A stretch of DNA of 64,000 bases, from assembly GCF_030272615.1 (NCBI RefSeq), contig NC_081406.1, forward strand, positions 216,760,997 through 216,824,996, written 5' to 3'. A model generated the notes under the pieces. The model was not told where the DNA came from. It did not search any database and was given only the letters and a program-made list of their open reading frames with translations. The position numbers were made by a program, and so were the translations under genes. The DNA comes from Cryptomeria japonica (taxonomy: Eukaryota > Streptophyta > Pinopsida > Cupressales > Cupressaceae). Each line of letters opens with the position of its first letter. The stretch's first letter is position 1. Below, one piece after another: positions 45,024-56,766 of this stretch.

Positions 45024-48000
45024 ATGGTTGAAACCCGTCTTCAAAAATCTAGGAGAAAAGCTAAAGAGGCTCAAGAATCCACAAACATGAGTTCTTATGA
45101 GTATGATAACGATCTATTTTTCAATCCTGAGCACACTACATTGCCTGACATGGATGTTTATAGAAACATTCCAAATGTGGAAAACGCGGACACTACAAAC
45201 AACAATGCTACACACAATGACAATGTGGACAACTTTTCAATACATTCAGCAGATGTAGAAGAATCCATTATGAATCTCCATTTCAATAGATTGGTTGAAG
45301 AAATAATGAGGAGGGATAGACAATACTTCTTACACATGATGGCACAAAGTGGAGCCAAGATACCTCATGATTTTGACATGTCTCAACTTATGGAAAACTG
45401 ACCCTCGCAACAAACTCACTCCAACATGGATCAAAGGAGACCTAATAGTGGAGGAAATAGAGGACCACATATGGTACCTGAATCACCATCAGCTTTGCTT
45501 CAAAAACCAAAAGTCCCACATACACATGCTCAAACATATGATACTTACCTTCGAAGACCATTATGGAAGTCTTATGCAGATAGATATGCTCAAGCTATGG
45601 ATCAACCAAAACAATTGGACATTCAAAGGCATGCTCAAAATTTGGACACAAGGAAACCCCATGTCAAATTTTGGGGCAACACATTAGAACATGACATGCC
45701 TGTAGAATATGGTATACATGCGCAAAATAGATATGGGGTTCCTCAACATGAAGCTATACCAAGTGCTCCATATATGCCGCATCAATATAGACCTCCTCCA
45801 TATGAACATGTGTATGATCAATATCATCCATACATGCAATATGCTCCTCCTACAATTGGTGCTTCAAACATGGGGTATGCATCAAGAAGTCGATCTCCAC
45901 CTAAGAGCAATTTGGAGCAACAAATCAGAGATTTACAAAAGAAAATGGAGGACATAAATACACCAAAACCAACATACACAATGAGAGACATATGTCCTTA
46001 TCCATTTGACAAGAGCATTCCAATGCCTCCATTTCCTGCACACTTTGTGATGCCTAAATTTGACAAGTATAGAGGAAAAGGGGACCCCAAGGCACACATA
46101 AGACAATTTTTCATAGCTTGCATTGAGGTAGTGGTAGAAGAAACATATTTGATGAGATTGTTCCCACAAAGCTTAGGCGATCAAGCTATGGAATGGTTCT
46201 CTCAACTACCACCTAGTATTAAGTCATGGGGTGACTTAGCAGAGGCATTTATTCAACATTTCTCCTACAATATAGAGACAGATATCTCAATCACTACTTT
46301 GTGCAATACTAAGTAAAAAGAAGGAGAATCTTTTGCATCATTTTTGCAAAGATGGAGAAATCTAGCTAGCAGGTGCTCTTGTGAAATTCCACAGAAACAA
46401 ATGGTAGAGATGTTCACACAAAATGTTAACAAAGACATTGGTTATGATCTAAGGAAAGCTTGTTTGTCCACCTTCAAGGATGTCATTGAAAAAGGCTTAG
46501 CAACAAAAAAGGTTCTAATTGAACAAGGAGTCATTAAGATATTCAAGGAAAACAAAGATGACTTTAAAGGAAAAGACAAGCCAAGATTTTGGAATAAAAA
46601 CAAAAACACAGTCAATGATGGTGTTGTTGATGCCAACACAGTGCGACCCAAATTCATCTTTTCGGGATCAAGTTCTACAAACAATCAAGTGAATACTCAA
46701 ACAACTTCTAGACCATGAAGGAAGTACACCCCGTTGGGAGAACCACTTGAATCAGTATTCAAAAAGCTTGTGGCAAACAAAGTGATCACAGTTCCAGATT
46801 TTCCTCCATATGAACCAAAGGTCAAACCAAATTGGTGGAATGATGATGAGTATTGTGAATTTCATAAGAGCAAGGGTCATAAGACAGGAAATTATCATCG
46901 ACTGAAGAACATCGTGCAAGATCTCATTGATAGAGGTGACATTGAGATTGAGGGACACTCATCCAATCAAGAACATGAGATGTTTAAGGAACCATTCCAA
47001 AAGCATGACAAGGGAAAAGCTAAAGTCACAGATGATCAAGCCAACTATACTAGAGCATCTTACAACTATGATTCAACTATCAATCATATCTCGATGGACA
47101 ATCATGTCTCTACTATTATCATCAAGGACAAAACTCCTGAGGGTTCTACCCAACGACCCAAGATTGTCCTAAGAGGTGTTGGATCTTCTTCCGAACCTAC
47201 CTCTGAATGTCATGTTACAACCCATCGAGGTAAAATTACTTTGTAAGGTGCTCCAGCCAAGAACATCGCTTCTTCATCAACCAAACCTGAGTATGACCTT
47301 GTAGAACAGTTAGGGAAGACACCCGCACTCATCTCCATACTTGAGCTCTTACGTATATCCCCCACTCATAAAGTTATTCTTGACAAAATATTGAGAGACA
47401 CTGCCATTCCTACTAATCTGAACGTGGACCAATTTCAAGCCATGGTGGGATACCTTTCCATTCCACACTCCCTTACATTCACAGAAGCTGATGACACCTC
47501 CGTAAGTCAGCCACATAATGCACCATTACACATTGAAGCCTTCATACACAAACATAGAATCAAACAAGTCCTGATAGATGGAGGAGCAGGTTTGAACATT
47601 TGTACATTGAGCACTATTAAACAATTGGGATATTCTGAAAAAGCTATGAATGCTACAAATAAAATTACCATCAAGGCATATGATGATGAAGAGCGTTCAT
47701 CCAAGGGTACAGTCACCTTATCTCTCAGAGTTGGGCCAGTTACAAAAGATGTGGTTTGTCAAGTCCTAGACCTGGATCTCACATACAACATATTGCTAGG
47801 ACATCCATGGACTCATGAAATGAGCGTAGTCCCTTCTACATATCATCGATGTATCAAGTTTCCTCATAATGGAGTTGAAGTGACCGTCAAAGCAGATCCA
47901 AATCCATTCATATATTGCAACAATATGCAACCTCAATCAGAAATAACAATCCCAACCAATCAAGAGGCTATTCCTTCATCGACATATGTGGATCCAAAAT

Positions 48001-49127
48001 CCTTGAAAGCTTCTACATCAAATCAAGCAGAGATCAAAGAAGAATTCAAGATTAAAGACATGGGATGTGGTGAGTATATATTTCATGTTGACCAACTCCC
48101 ATTATCTCCTAAGGTATTCTGTCAACAGGAACAACCTACAAACAATTTGCAATGCCAAAGAATTGGGTGTGGACCACCTAGTGTTGTGGCTACTAAGTCC
48201 AAATGCAAATCTCCTCTAGTGGTGCAAGCAACTCTTGATATCAATAGTCCTAAGAGTGGTTCCAACAAAGAATCTATTGAGCGTATCGCCAGCCCTCTTG
48301 ATAACTCACATAGCCTTACCATTTCATCCACTCATTCCATTTCCACTCCACTTCCAAACTTGGATCAACAAGAATCACAAAAGCCCTTAGTCATTGGGGA
48401 TCAAGAATCAAGCTTTGAAAAGAAAAATCTAAAAGTCAAAACTAAAGAAAAGTCCTTTAGTCCAAATCAAAATCAAAAGCTACTGGACTCTGCAAAAATC
48501 AAAGTCAAGGATAAAAATCCTATGAAAGAAAAAGAACAAGAGTTGATCTCCCCTAATACCAAAATAACTAGAGGCAAAAGTTCTACAATTTCAAGTCAAA
48601 AAGCATACTTGTTGATCCTAAGTCTCCATCATGCCATCATACTTTCACTTCTTTTCATAGTCATAAGCCTTCATAACTCATCCACTTGTTCCACACATCA
48701 TTTCCCTTCTGGTGATACATCATGGACCTTTAATGGAGCTTCCTTGAAGGACTTTGTTATTAGGGATGCCCAAACTTCTTCAGGTGACACGCATACGGGC
48801 CTGTGTAGTCCACACACTAGTAATTCTATCTCAGTTCCTTCATCGAGGAAGACATTCACTCGAGCTACACATCATTCAGTCAAGGAACAATGCAACAACA
48901 ATCACAAAGTCAAGCCTCACACATTTGAGGTAGGGGACTTAGTTCTCAGAGAAAACCCCAAAAATCAGCAAGACAGAGAGAAGAAGGGCAAGTTCGAACC
49001 AAATTGGCTTGGTCCTTACATCATTATAGCAGCATATGGATCTGGGGCATATCAGCTCTCAACTATAGAAGGTAAACCTTTGGAGGATCCTATCAACAGC
49101 ATGCATCTTCGCAGATTTTACACATAG
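45024..49127 (+). pseudogene. Tat-like gag-protease fused to integrase C-terminus
   Basis: One register of 1368 codons from ATG 45024 to the stop at 49127 holds only four in-frame stops (45399, 46314, 46716 and 47244), each one C-to-T change from a sense codon. Gag core: 'PMPPFPAHFVMPKFDKYRGK', 'LFPQSLGDQAMEWFSQLPP' and 'ASFLQRWRNLASRC'. A knuckle-like CEFHKSKGHKTGNYHRLK (near 46855) has Tyr in place of its last Cys. Protease: 'VLIDGGAGLNICTLS' near 47570 and 'YNILLGHPW'. About 300 residues of low-complexity linker follow. From about 48910 comes the integrase C-terminal domain ('FEVGDLVLRENP', 'WLGPYIIIAAYGSGAYQLS'). RT, RNase H and the catalytic integrase core are gone, yet the reading frame crosses the join. 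Confidence 0.88.
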
Positions 49128-50835
49128 TTCTTCAGAATATCCTAATTCAAAAATACAAAAAAATCAAAAAAATTCAAAAATACAAAAAAATTATAAAAAC
49201 AAAAAAATCGTTACTTGGTGAAAACCTGGCAAACAGGTGCCTTGTGACACAAAAAAAATTGAAAAATCAAAAAAGTAAAGAGAAATAATCTCGTCCAACG
49301 GTGAAAATCACTTCGGTGGCGCCCTGGGCAAGTATCATAGTGAAAACTGGGTCACCAGCGCCATGCGTAGAGACATTGCTCCTCCCTCCTTCAGGATTCT
49401 CTTTCATCCTTCACTTTGCACACACTCATGACCAATTCACTCATAATAAACTTACCCATTCCCATCATGGCTTGTTATTGATCTACCTAAGATTGGTTAG
49501 TCATTCATAATAAACCTCCCTTTCCAGCCATAATAAATCAGATCCTATCTGTGACTATGGAAAATCCTACGTCTAGTGATGGGTGTGGAACTAAGAACAT
49601 CACATGTTTCAAGGAGTACAGTTTCTTCCAGCTTCCTTTAGTCTATCCACGCACAATCTGCAATAAAGCAACATTTTGCATCACAGATCCGCAATAAAGT
49701 TTCATCTTCTCCACAATAAAGTATCAGTTTCATGGATTCAGTCAGTTTCAGATGAGACACAGCAGCAACAATGAGCTTCAACAAATCAAATCTTTCAACA
49801 GACTCAGACAACATATGGTTCAGTGCTATCTATCCTTTTTGTGAAAGTAAACATTGTGACCACAATCAAATAAGACTTATACAAGTGACAAGAGACACTA
49901 AACTTGAGGACTACAGTGGATGTTGGTGTCGAGTCTTGGTTTTCTTTTGATTTTATCTTTTGGTGACATGTCTTTTAGCTTTTCCAGGATGTCTCTGACT
50001 AGAGATTCTATCTCCAGGATGTCTTTGACTAGAAAGGCGAGGATGGGGTATCGTCACCTATTTGCATTTGCTATCTGTGGATTGTCTTTTAGTAATGCTA
50101 TGACTTGTCCAAGGATATGAGGACACTGCGAGTCTAGTATGAACTGGGACATTCCTTGTTTGTGACTGTCTTATCTCCATGCAAATAGGTACAATGACTT
50201 TCTGGGTTAAACATATGCCTCGATTGTCATAACCTACTTGCCATAATAAAACTCAATGATGATAACGCACAAGAAGCTCTTTCACGTTCATATCTTCTAT
50301 CTTCCATCCCCCTTTCGTGATTGTCTTCCATCGTCCTTCTTGAGTTCGTGTAGCCTACTATCACATGACTGAGTATAATGACACACCAAAAACATTTGCA
50401 TTTCATGTAGTTGCACCTACATTACCACATATAAGCATTTCATACATACATATAGATATCACAACTGCATCACATCCTGCACACAACACTTGTTAACACA
50501 ATTTACATTTGCATTATCATATTCATCTGCATTACATACATTCACATTTGCATCATGCATACACATATAAAACATAAAAGAACAAAAAAAATATATTGCA
50601 TTTTATCATATACATATTTGCGTCCATATCATAAGCATCACATAGAAACATACATCATGAAACATCTCATCACATAGGTACACATGCATATAGCTACCGC
50701 AAAGATGAATCATCTCATATATATATAAAGTGTCATGATACAATGATGTCAAAATCATATGGCTACAATCACCCGTAGGTGTCTACATCATCATACAAAA
50801 TGGTACAATACTGATACATAGGGAGCCCTCTACGG
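49128..50835 (+). other. Post-pol untranslated region of the Tat-like element
   Basis: An A-rich run with repeated 'aaaaatacaaaaaaat' follows the stop (49141-49210). Then come short related phrases 'ggtgaaaacctggcaaacag' and 'agtgaaaactgggtcaccag' (49217-49360), and further on AT-rich sequence with 'catttgcat' repeats (50390-50620). No coding gene is seen. Confidence 0.55.
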
Positions 50836-51410
50836 CTATGATGAATTCCCTTCCTCAAAGCCGGTTGGCCTCGATGGAGTTTGAGCCCTAGAAGGACCCA
50901 CCCCAAGATCATCTCTCCTGGCCCCTGTGTCCCCTGCAGCCACCCCTCGTGTCGCCCTATCTAGACAGAGGAACCCACTGATAACTCCTGCCAACACTGT
51001 TGGTAGTGCTAATCCTGTCCATATCATGGTATCCCATGCCGCATGTCCCACCCTCATCTCCAGTCCTAGATCCTAGAACACTCATCTCAGTGTATCCCTA
51101 TCTCCGTCTCGATCACAGGGTACTAACTCCCCATCGATCGGTATCCGCAGAATCCTGTATACATCCTCCAAGGTGACTATCATCTCACCCATCGGCAAAT
51201 ACAAACTACAAGTCTTTGAATGCCATCTCTCAGCCAGCACAGTCAGCAAACCCATGTTTTCCCGAAACTCAGGCACATACAAAATATGTCTCAGACCCAT
51301 AGCCTCAATAGCCGCTCGGTCCTGAAATGACAACTCAGGTCACAATCTCTGAGTCGATGGGAATCTCTCTCGTGACTCTAGCATAGGCAAATACTCCTGC
51401 AGTCAAGCAA
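50836..51410 (-). pseudogene. Antisense plant mobile domain (PMD) gene remnant
   Basis: The minus strand reads 'EYLPMLESRERFPS', a stop, then 'LSFQDRAAIEAMGLRHILYV', 'LLTVLAERWHSKTCSLYLPMGEMIVTLEDV' and 'RILRIPIDGELV'. This is the core pattern of the plant mobile domain (the MAIN/MAIL1-type domain also found in retrotransposons and MULEs): LLxxLxERWxxxT, LPxGEMxxTLxDV and LxIPIDG. Two stops (near 51082 and 51073) separate it, in the same frame, from a C-terminal part (51057-50836) with a hydrophobic segment and an Arg-rich tail. It lies antisense between pol and the 3' LTR, the place where Tat elements are known to carry extra antisense ORFs. Its role in the element is unknown. Confidence 0.78.
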
Positions 51411-51419
51411 CTCAATCAT

Positions 51420-51720
51420 GTCAGTTATAGTGGCATTCACTGTTTATCACAAAATGCTACTCGCTATCTAAATGCATATGGCTATCTACTCTAGTGACAC
51501 TCATTGTTCATCACAAAGTGTTACTGATTATCCTAGTGGTAATCCTTGTTCATCACAAAGTACTACATGTGTGACACTCCCTGTTCATCACAAAGTGTTG
51601 CTCACATTTGCACTCCCTGTTCATCACAAAGTGCTGCTCATATTTTAGTACTCCCTGTTCATCACAAAGTACTATATCTTGGTACTCATTGTTCATCACA
51701 AAGTGCCTTGATCTATCCTA
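51420..51720. repeat. Short tandem repeats built on 'tgttcatcacaaagtgct'
   Basis: The phrase 'tgttcatcacaaagt(a/g)' recurs at about 51506, 51548, 51585, 51619, 51656 and 51690, with a diverged copy 'tgtttatcacaaaatgct' near 51440 and a relic near 51781. Units are 34-65 bp, separated by variable bases such as 'actc' or 'ctcatat'. They lie directly upstream of the antisense PMD gene. Confidence 0.85.
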
Positions 51721-52340
51721 GTCTTCCTAGAGGACCTGCTTGAGTGTATCCTCTCAGCAGCTTATCCAATCGACAGCGTATGTTCATCACAGAACTGCCG
51801 ATTTGACCTAGAAGATGCAAATTCATACTTTTCAAATGCAAACATGCTTTCTTGACATAAATGTGCATTTATTACATTACCTAGTATGCATTAATGACAA
51901 CAATAAATGCATCAAAGTATGAGGAGGTTCTGTGGTACTCACTGGCTCTCCTGCCTCTACTGGCCTCTAGAATCGATGAACACGGTCGAATCTGTGAGTG
52001 AGAGCCATCGCTGCTGACTGCTGCTGCCCTTTTCTCTCTTTGCACTCTAATCTTGTGAATGTGTAGATGACAATGAGGATGTATTTTCCCTCGTGGTCTA
52101 TCTTATAGCCTTCCCTAGCCCTCGCCTTCATTTTCTGAGTCAGTCTTCGTTATCCCGTGACTTTGTCACTTTATTCGGTCAATCCATTCTAGCCTTTCTT
52201 TCTTATCGAGAGATTGTCTGCAATCTTTTTAGACATTTTCATCCAATCTCTTGAGGGGGCATATCATTCCCATCCTAGGGCAACTTTGTATCAGTTCATC
52301 TTATCTTCTTTGAAACAACGCAACAAGTCGCATTGTCTCA
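51721..52340 (+). other. Region before the PPT of the Tat-like element
   Basis: No gene is recognised. It holds pyrimidine-rich stretches and, read on the minus strand, could be the promoter side of the antisense PMD gene. Confidence 0.45.
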
Positions 52341-52353
52341 AAGAGGGGCAAAA
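52341..52353 (+). promoter_or_regulatory. Polypurine tract of the Tat-like element
   Basis: AAGAGGGGCAAAA directly precedes TGTAGACACC. This is typical of Tat/Ogre elements. Confidence 0.88.
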
Positions 52354-53134
52354 TGTAGACACCTAAAATTGTCCAGTCTAATTAAATAAATATTTTATTT
52401 ATTTAATTATCTAAGCTTAATTCTTCTATTAATTAAATAAATCCTTATTTATTTAATTAATTCATTTATCCTCTTCTAGCCTTATTTCTCATTTAAATAA
52501 ATACATTTATTTATTTAAATTATCCTTTTCCTAAATTAAATAAATATTCTTATTTATTTAAATATCCTACTTCTTCTATTAATTAAATAAATCTTTATTT
52601 ATTTAATTAATTCATTAACCTTTTCTACACATGACACATGTCATTCATCTCTTAATTCCTACACTACCTACCTCTTTCATTATTTTATTATTTCTTCTAC
52701 CTACCCTCTAATACTAACCGACCTATTTTTTACACCTCTCAATCTTATCCCTCCATTTCATATTGTGTCTTCTATTTAAGAAGATGCCTTCTTCATTATC
52801 AAACCCTAATCACTCATCCTAATCAACAATTTGGAGGACTTGACTACACTACGATCCTACTTGCAACCACATTCCATTCTTTGTTGAGCTCTTGTGCACA
52901 TAAAATCTGAGAGCAAATATATCAAGCAAGATCAATAGAGATAGGAAGAATGGAGATCAAAACCCTATTAGACATGTGATGGTATAATCTTTGTGATTTC
53001 GTTTGATTTGCATTGTCTTAGGTAATCTTCATATGTTATGGTGGATCTTTGTTGTTGTTAAGCTAGGGTTTTGTGGTTGAATTCATTTAGCCTTTCAATA
53101 TTGTTATTATTGTTATCCATTTTCACCATATACA
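52354..53134 (+). repeat. 3' LTR of the Tat-like element
   Basis: It is 781 bp and nearly identical to the 5' LTR. Examples of differences are 'taatactaaccgacc' here against 'taatcctagccgacc', and 'caatagagat' against 'caatggagat'. Most differences are transitions. Confidence 0.95.
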
Positions 53135-53139
53135 CATGG

Positions 53140-53152
53140 TACAACCATAATC
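53140..53152 (-). pseudogene. Gypsy2 pol, short remnant
   Basis: After the CATGG duplication the Gypsy2 RT frame should continue. Only 13 bp remain before the Gypsy3 LTR starts. The rest of Gypsy2 (gag, protease, 5' LTR) must lie beyond the window or be lost. Confidence 0.5.
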
Positions 53153-53933
53153 TGATGGGCCCTCAAAGAGAACAAGACATATCATGCAACAAGAGTAACA
53201 CAATGGAAGCAACAACAAAACATAGATAAAATGCAAAATGAGATATCTGTATCATCATAGCATCATCATAGAACATCCGGTAAGCAACCAGTTACATGTA
53301 GGAAAATATGCCAGATTACAATTCATCTAGATCTCTAAGAGGCATCTAAATTACAATTCCCAAAATTAGGATCCTCCTAATTTTTCCAATGCCCTCCTAA
53401 GGATCACATAAAAAAATATATATACCCTCCAGAACAAATCCAAGTCAGCCACAAAAGATTACATTTACCAAGATAGGAAAATGAAACCTACAAATAGGTT
53501 GACCCCAAAAATGAAAGGAAAATCATCTGGGAAAGAATAGCCAAGGAGTGCGGATTGAAAGGAAGGTTGGCCAAGGACTCAAGATCATCAAGCAAGGCAC
53601 TAAATAGATCCAAAAGACAATAAATCACTCCATATGAGAAGGAATCAACATAAAAGACAATAAGCTCAAAATTATTCTAGAACCAGGAAATAGTCACTCC
53701 GGAAGGAATAACTCTTTGGAAAAGAATCAGAATGAATCAAGAAACTAGAATAATGCTCAAGGGCAAGCCTAGAAACTAAAAATCTAATTTGCAATGAAAA
53801 AGAACTATCTACTGGAACAAATTGAAGGAAAACACAGAAAACTGCTACCAAAACTTAACAAGAACAAAACTAAGGAAATATGTTTTTTCGATTGATGCAA
53901 GATTGCTCATAGACTAGGTATGCTCCTGCATAA
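53153..53933 (-). repeat. 3' LTR of Gypsy3
   Basis: In plus view it runs from TGATGGGCCCTC to CTCCTGCATAA, the last bases showing a mutated start (TTATGCAGG for TGATGCAGG). The 'agaacatccggtaagcaacc' and 'ggtatgctcctgca' blocks match the reverse complement of the Gypsy1 LTR. Confidence 0.83.
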
Positions 53934-54400
53934 GACACCCCAAGTAGAAAGCGATGTTCCATGAGAGGCAAATCATGAACATCAAAAAGGATTTACGATA
54001 TAGATCCCATGCTCATTTCTGATCCAAACATCTTCTTTGTTTACAAACCTCTTCCTTACCTCATCTAGAACCTCAACTAGATTTTCTAACTCCTAGTTCT
54101 CCTTACTTCTCTTTCCTTGCTTTAGACCTGCACACTGTCTCTGATTGATACTCTCTTTCTTTTACATCTGTGATTTATTTCTACTACAAGACTTCATCCA
54201 GTTCACCACCATAACCTTACTATCATCTGGTTCCTTCTTGCTATGAGACCTATCTATCAGACACTTATACAAATCCATACCTCCCTCTGGTATAACCTCT
54301 GCAACTAGTTCCTCAGGACTGCAACTTCTCTCAAGGCTCAAATTCCTCACTTCCTTCTATTTCTCCTTCAAATTTTTGGAAATTTGGAGGAAATTATTAT
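53934..54400 (-). pseudogene. Gypsy3 conserved 3' tail
   Basis: Minus-strand reading gives 'RNLSLERSCSPEELV', 'KEPDD' and, further on, the counterpart of 'EVLEEVRKRFVDKEDVW' and 'NEHGIYI' of Gypsy1 (20500-20870). Stops are present. Conservation of this non-RT tail in two copies shows that the family had already lost RT before these two copies inserted. Confidence 0.65.
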
Positions 54401-54401
54401 G

Positions 54402-55599
54402 TGTTGCATTGATGTTTGTCATTGATGGAAACACCAACAATCTATCGGGTTCTGATAGATTGGTTGGTTTATGATATTGATCTAGAGATCATCTTTGGTA
54501 TGCTTTGGTTTGTGGAATTGGTTTGGACTGGTCAATCATATGTTCTTGATGTGTTTCATCATCTTTTGGCTTGAGACTTGATGATTTGGAAGCTATTATT
54601 TATTCTAGCAAGCTTTTTGGTTATCGGTAAGGGTTCTACCGGCAAAACTTTATTGAAGATATTTTGATGTACTTCATAATTGGTGTTGGTGTGGCTTCTA
54701 GATGATTCATGGGATGTTGTTGGTTATCTTGTTCATGTTCTAGTTGATTTGTGGTGTTGGATTTGGCTTATGGCAACCTATTTTGGGTCTGGTGCTATCT
54801 AGGTTATGGTCTGGTTTATGTAACATGTTGGTAGTTAATCCCGATGTGTTGTTGATTGGATTTATTGATTGGATTATGTTGTTTTGGTCTTTGACTGACT
54901 TGGATTATCATTAGTTTGTGGGTTTATGTAATGAATTTATTCTATTATCTTTTTAATGGCTAACCTAATTGTTTAGGTCCCAAGTTGGTATATATATGAT
55001 GTAAGATCTCTTTGTAGATCACCAGATGGAATTATGGTTATGGGATTATCTATGTGCGAATAAAGTTTTAATCATATGAAGAGGTTTTGGTCAATCATAG
55101 GCGATCAAATTGGGTTTGTGTAAGAGATTTAAGACCTCTAGTATTGAGCTTAACTAGAACTGTACTCAGGCATAGGAGACATTATCTTTGTAGTTCACTC
55201 TTCTTTCTGGATTGTAGTCTTGATTTCTATTGTAGTAAGTAAGGCTCCTTTTGCGATGATCAGTGTGCTCTAGGATGTTGGCCTTCCTACATGTTCAGAC
55301 CCCTCTCTTTGTAATCACATACTTATTGCAAAAGTATCATCTGATTATGGGTAGGCTTCCCACCATGGTTTTTCCCTTTACCCAGTTTTCCACATACAAA
55401 TAGTGGTGTTATGTGTTGTAGATGCTTGGTAAATGTTCTTTTATTTTTGTTTATGCTTAATTGTTATATCCGGTATTCCAGTATTTGGTTCAGGTATTCC
55501 GATAAAAGGTTTTTAGTGTTTAAAGTCATTTAACTTGTTGACAACTGATTCACTCCCCTCCCCTCTTAGTTGTCCTCCAGTTATCTAAGCTATCTAACA
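54402..55599 (+). repeat. 5' LTR of Copia2
   Basis: It runs from TGTTGCATTGATG to ATCTAACA, about 1198 bp. It carries 'ccaccatggtttttccc' near 55361 and 'gattcactcccctcccctct' near 55546, both also present in other LTRs. Only this LTR is in the window. Confidence 0.82.
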
Positions 55600-55601
55600 A
55601 T

Positions 55602-55613
55602 TGGTATTAGAGC
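55602..55613 (+). promoter_or_regulatory. Primer binding site of Copia2
   Basis: This is TGGTATTAGAGC, one base from the initiator-tRNA-Met type site, two bases after the LTR. Confidence 0.87.
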
Positions 55614-55653
55614 TTGGTCCTGTATGCAAAATCTTAACCACTTGAAGAAGATC

Positions 55654-56766
55654 TTATGTCATCTAACAGTTCAAATTCATCTATAGCTATTTTTCAGAGA
55701 GAAATTCCTAGGCTTGATGGCATAAATTATAGAGTATGGAAGATTCAAATGGAGACTCATCTAAGATGTCTTGGGAAATATTTATGAGGTCACTAAGAAA
55801 GTCTATAATCCTCATGATCCAACATCTAGAAATCCTCCTCCAGCAAACTTGGATAAGGACATTGAAAATGATTGTAGAGCTAGAGAAGCCCTTTTGTGTG
55901 CCCTTTCAGATTAGTAAATAATGGGATTAACTGACAAATCATCTGCAAAGGCTATATGGGATAAGTTGGATACTCTAAATGATGGTGACCCTACTCTTAA
56001 AATTGCTAAACTTTATGGTTACTGGGTGAGATATGAGAGCCTGAAAATGGAGGAAGATGAAAGGATTACTGCATTTATGGAAAAAGAATGAAATTATCAT
56101 GGGAATTCAATGCTATGGTGGATCTTTGAGCGAGGATGAGATTGTTTCTAAAGTATTGATAGATTTTCCACCAACTTTCAAGATGAAGGCTACTAGAATT
56201 AATGAGCTGAGAACTATGCCTAATAATTCTATTAATAGAGACATTCTAGTTGGGAAGTTATCTTCTTTTGAACTTGAAGAATTTGGACCTTTTGGAATTG
56301 CAAAGACTAACCCTTCTTTTCATGCATCTACATCATCAACCAGAAAGAGTGATTGGAAAGCTTTATATGCAAAGGAACTAGATTTGATGAAGAAAGAGGA
56401 TGAAGAGTTTAAGCAACTTGAAGCCAAGTTATTTGCTAGAAGAGTTCCTAAAGGTCCAACAAGAAGTAAGTATGAAGGAAAACCACCTTTCAAATATTTT
56501 TCATGTAATAAGATAGTTCATTTTGCATCTAGATGTCCTAAGAGGAGTTCAAGATTTGAAGAAAGAGATAGAAGATATTTTAGGCCTAACCATGAATATC
56601 AGAACAAGCATAAGTATAGGAGAAAAAAAGATAAATCATGCTACTATGCGGATGAGGATGGTGTGACTGATTCTAATGATGAACCGACACAAGAATCAGC
56701 TAATGATTCTGGCAAAGCAAAGGAATGGGTATTCTTAGCTATCAAGGAAGATTCTCTGGCACCTTA
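55654..56766 (+). pseudogene. Copia2 gag remnant
   Basis: The ATG at 55654 opens 'MSSNSSNSSIAIF', then 'RLDGINYRVWKIQMETHLRCLG'. Frameshifts near 55780 and 56080 and several stops follow. The part 56057-56767 is open and matches Copia1 gag residue for residue over long stretches. The zinc knuckle reads YFSCNKIVHFASRC: the first Cys is lost and the Gly is Val, so it could not bind zinc normally. Confidence 0.83.

Larger units (their letters stand above)
41690..53134 (+). mobile_element. Tat-like Ty3/gypsy derivative, internally deleted
   Basis: The two 781 bp LTRs (41690-42470 and 52354-53134) differ at only about ten places by eye, so this is one of the youngest insertions. A perfect 5 bp duplication CATGG lies at 41685-41689 and 53135-53139. 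The long leader, Tat-type gag, LTRs starting TGTAGACACC, the PPT 'aaagaggggcaaaa' and the long region after pol with an antisense ORF fit the Tat/Ogre branch. RT, RNase H and the integrase core are missing, so it would need help to move. It lies in the Gypsy2 RT gene. Confidence 0.93.
53153..54401 (-). mobile_element. Gypsy3: second copy of the gag-protease gypsy family, truncated
   Basis: Its 781 bp LTR (53153-53933) and the tail after it match Gypsy1 on the opposite strand. Copia2 interrupts it at about 54400, so gag and protease are not in the window. It is the nested insert in Gypsy2. Confidence 0.78.

Noticed and set aside
44369..45090. Several ORFs of 70-113 codons before the Tat-like gag
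   Set aside because: They overlap in two frames, lack motifs and lie in the leader. The gag start at 45024 is better supported.
51420..51720. Repeat array with spacers, CRISPR-like at first sight
   Set aside because: Repeats and spacers vary in length, repeats are imperfect, and the setting is a plant retrotransposon. It is a minisatellite.
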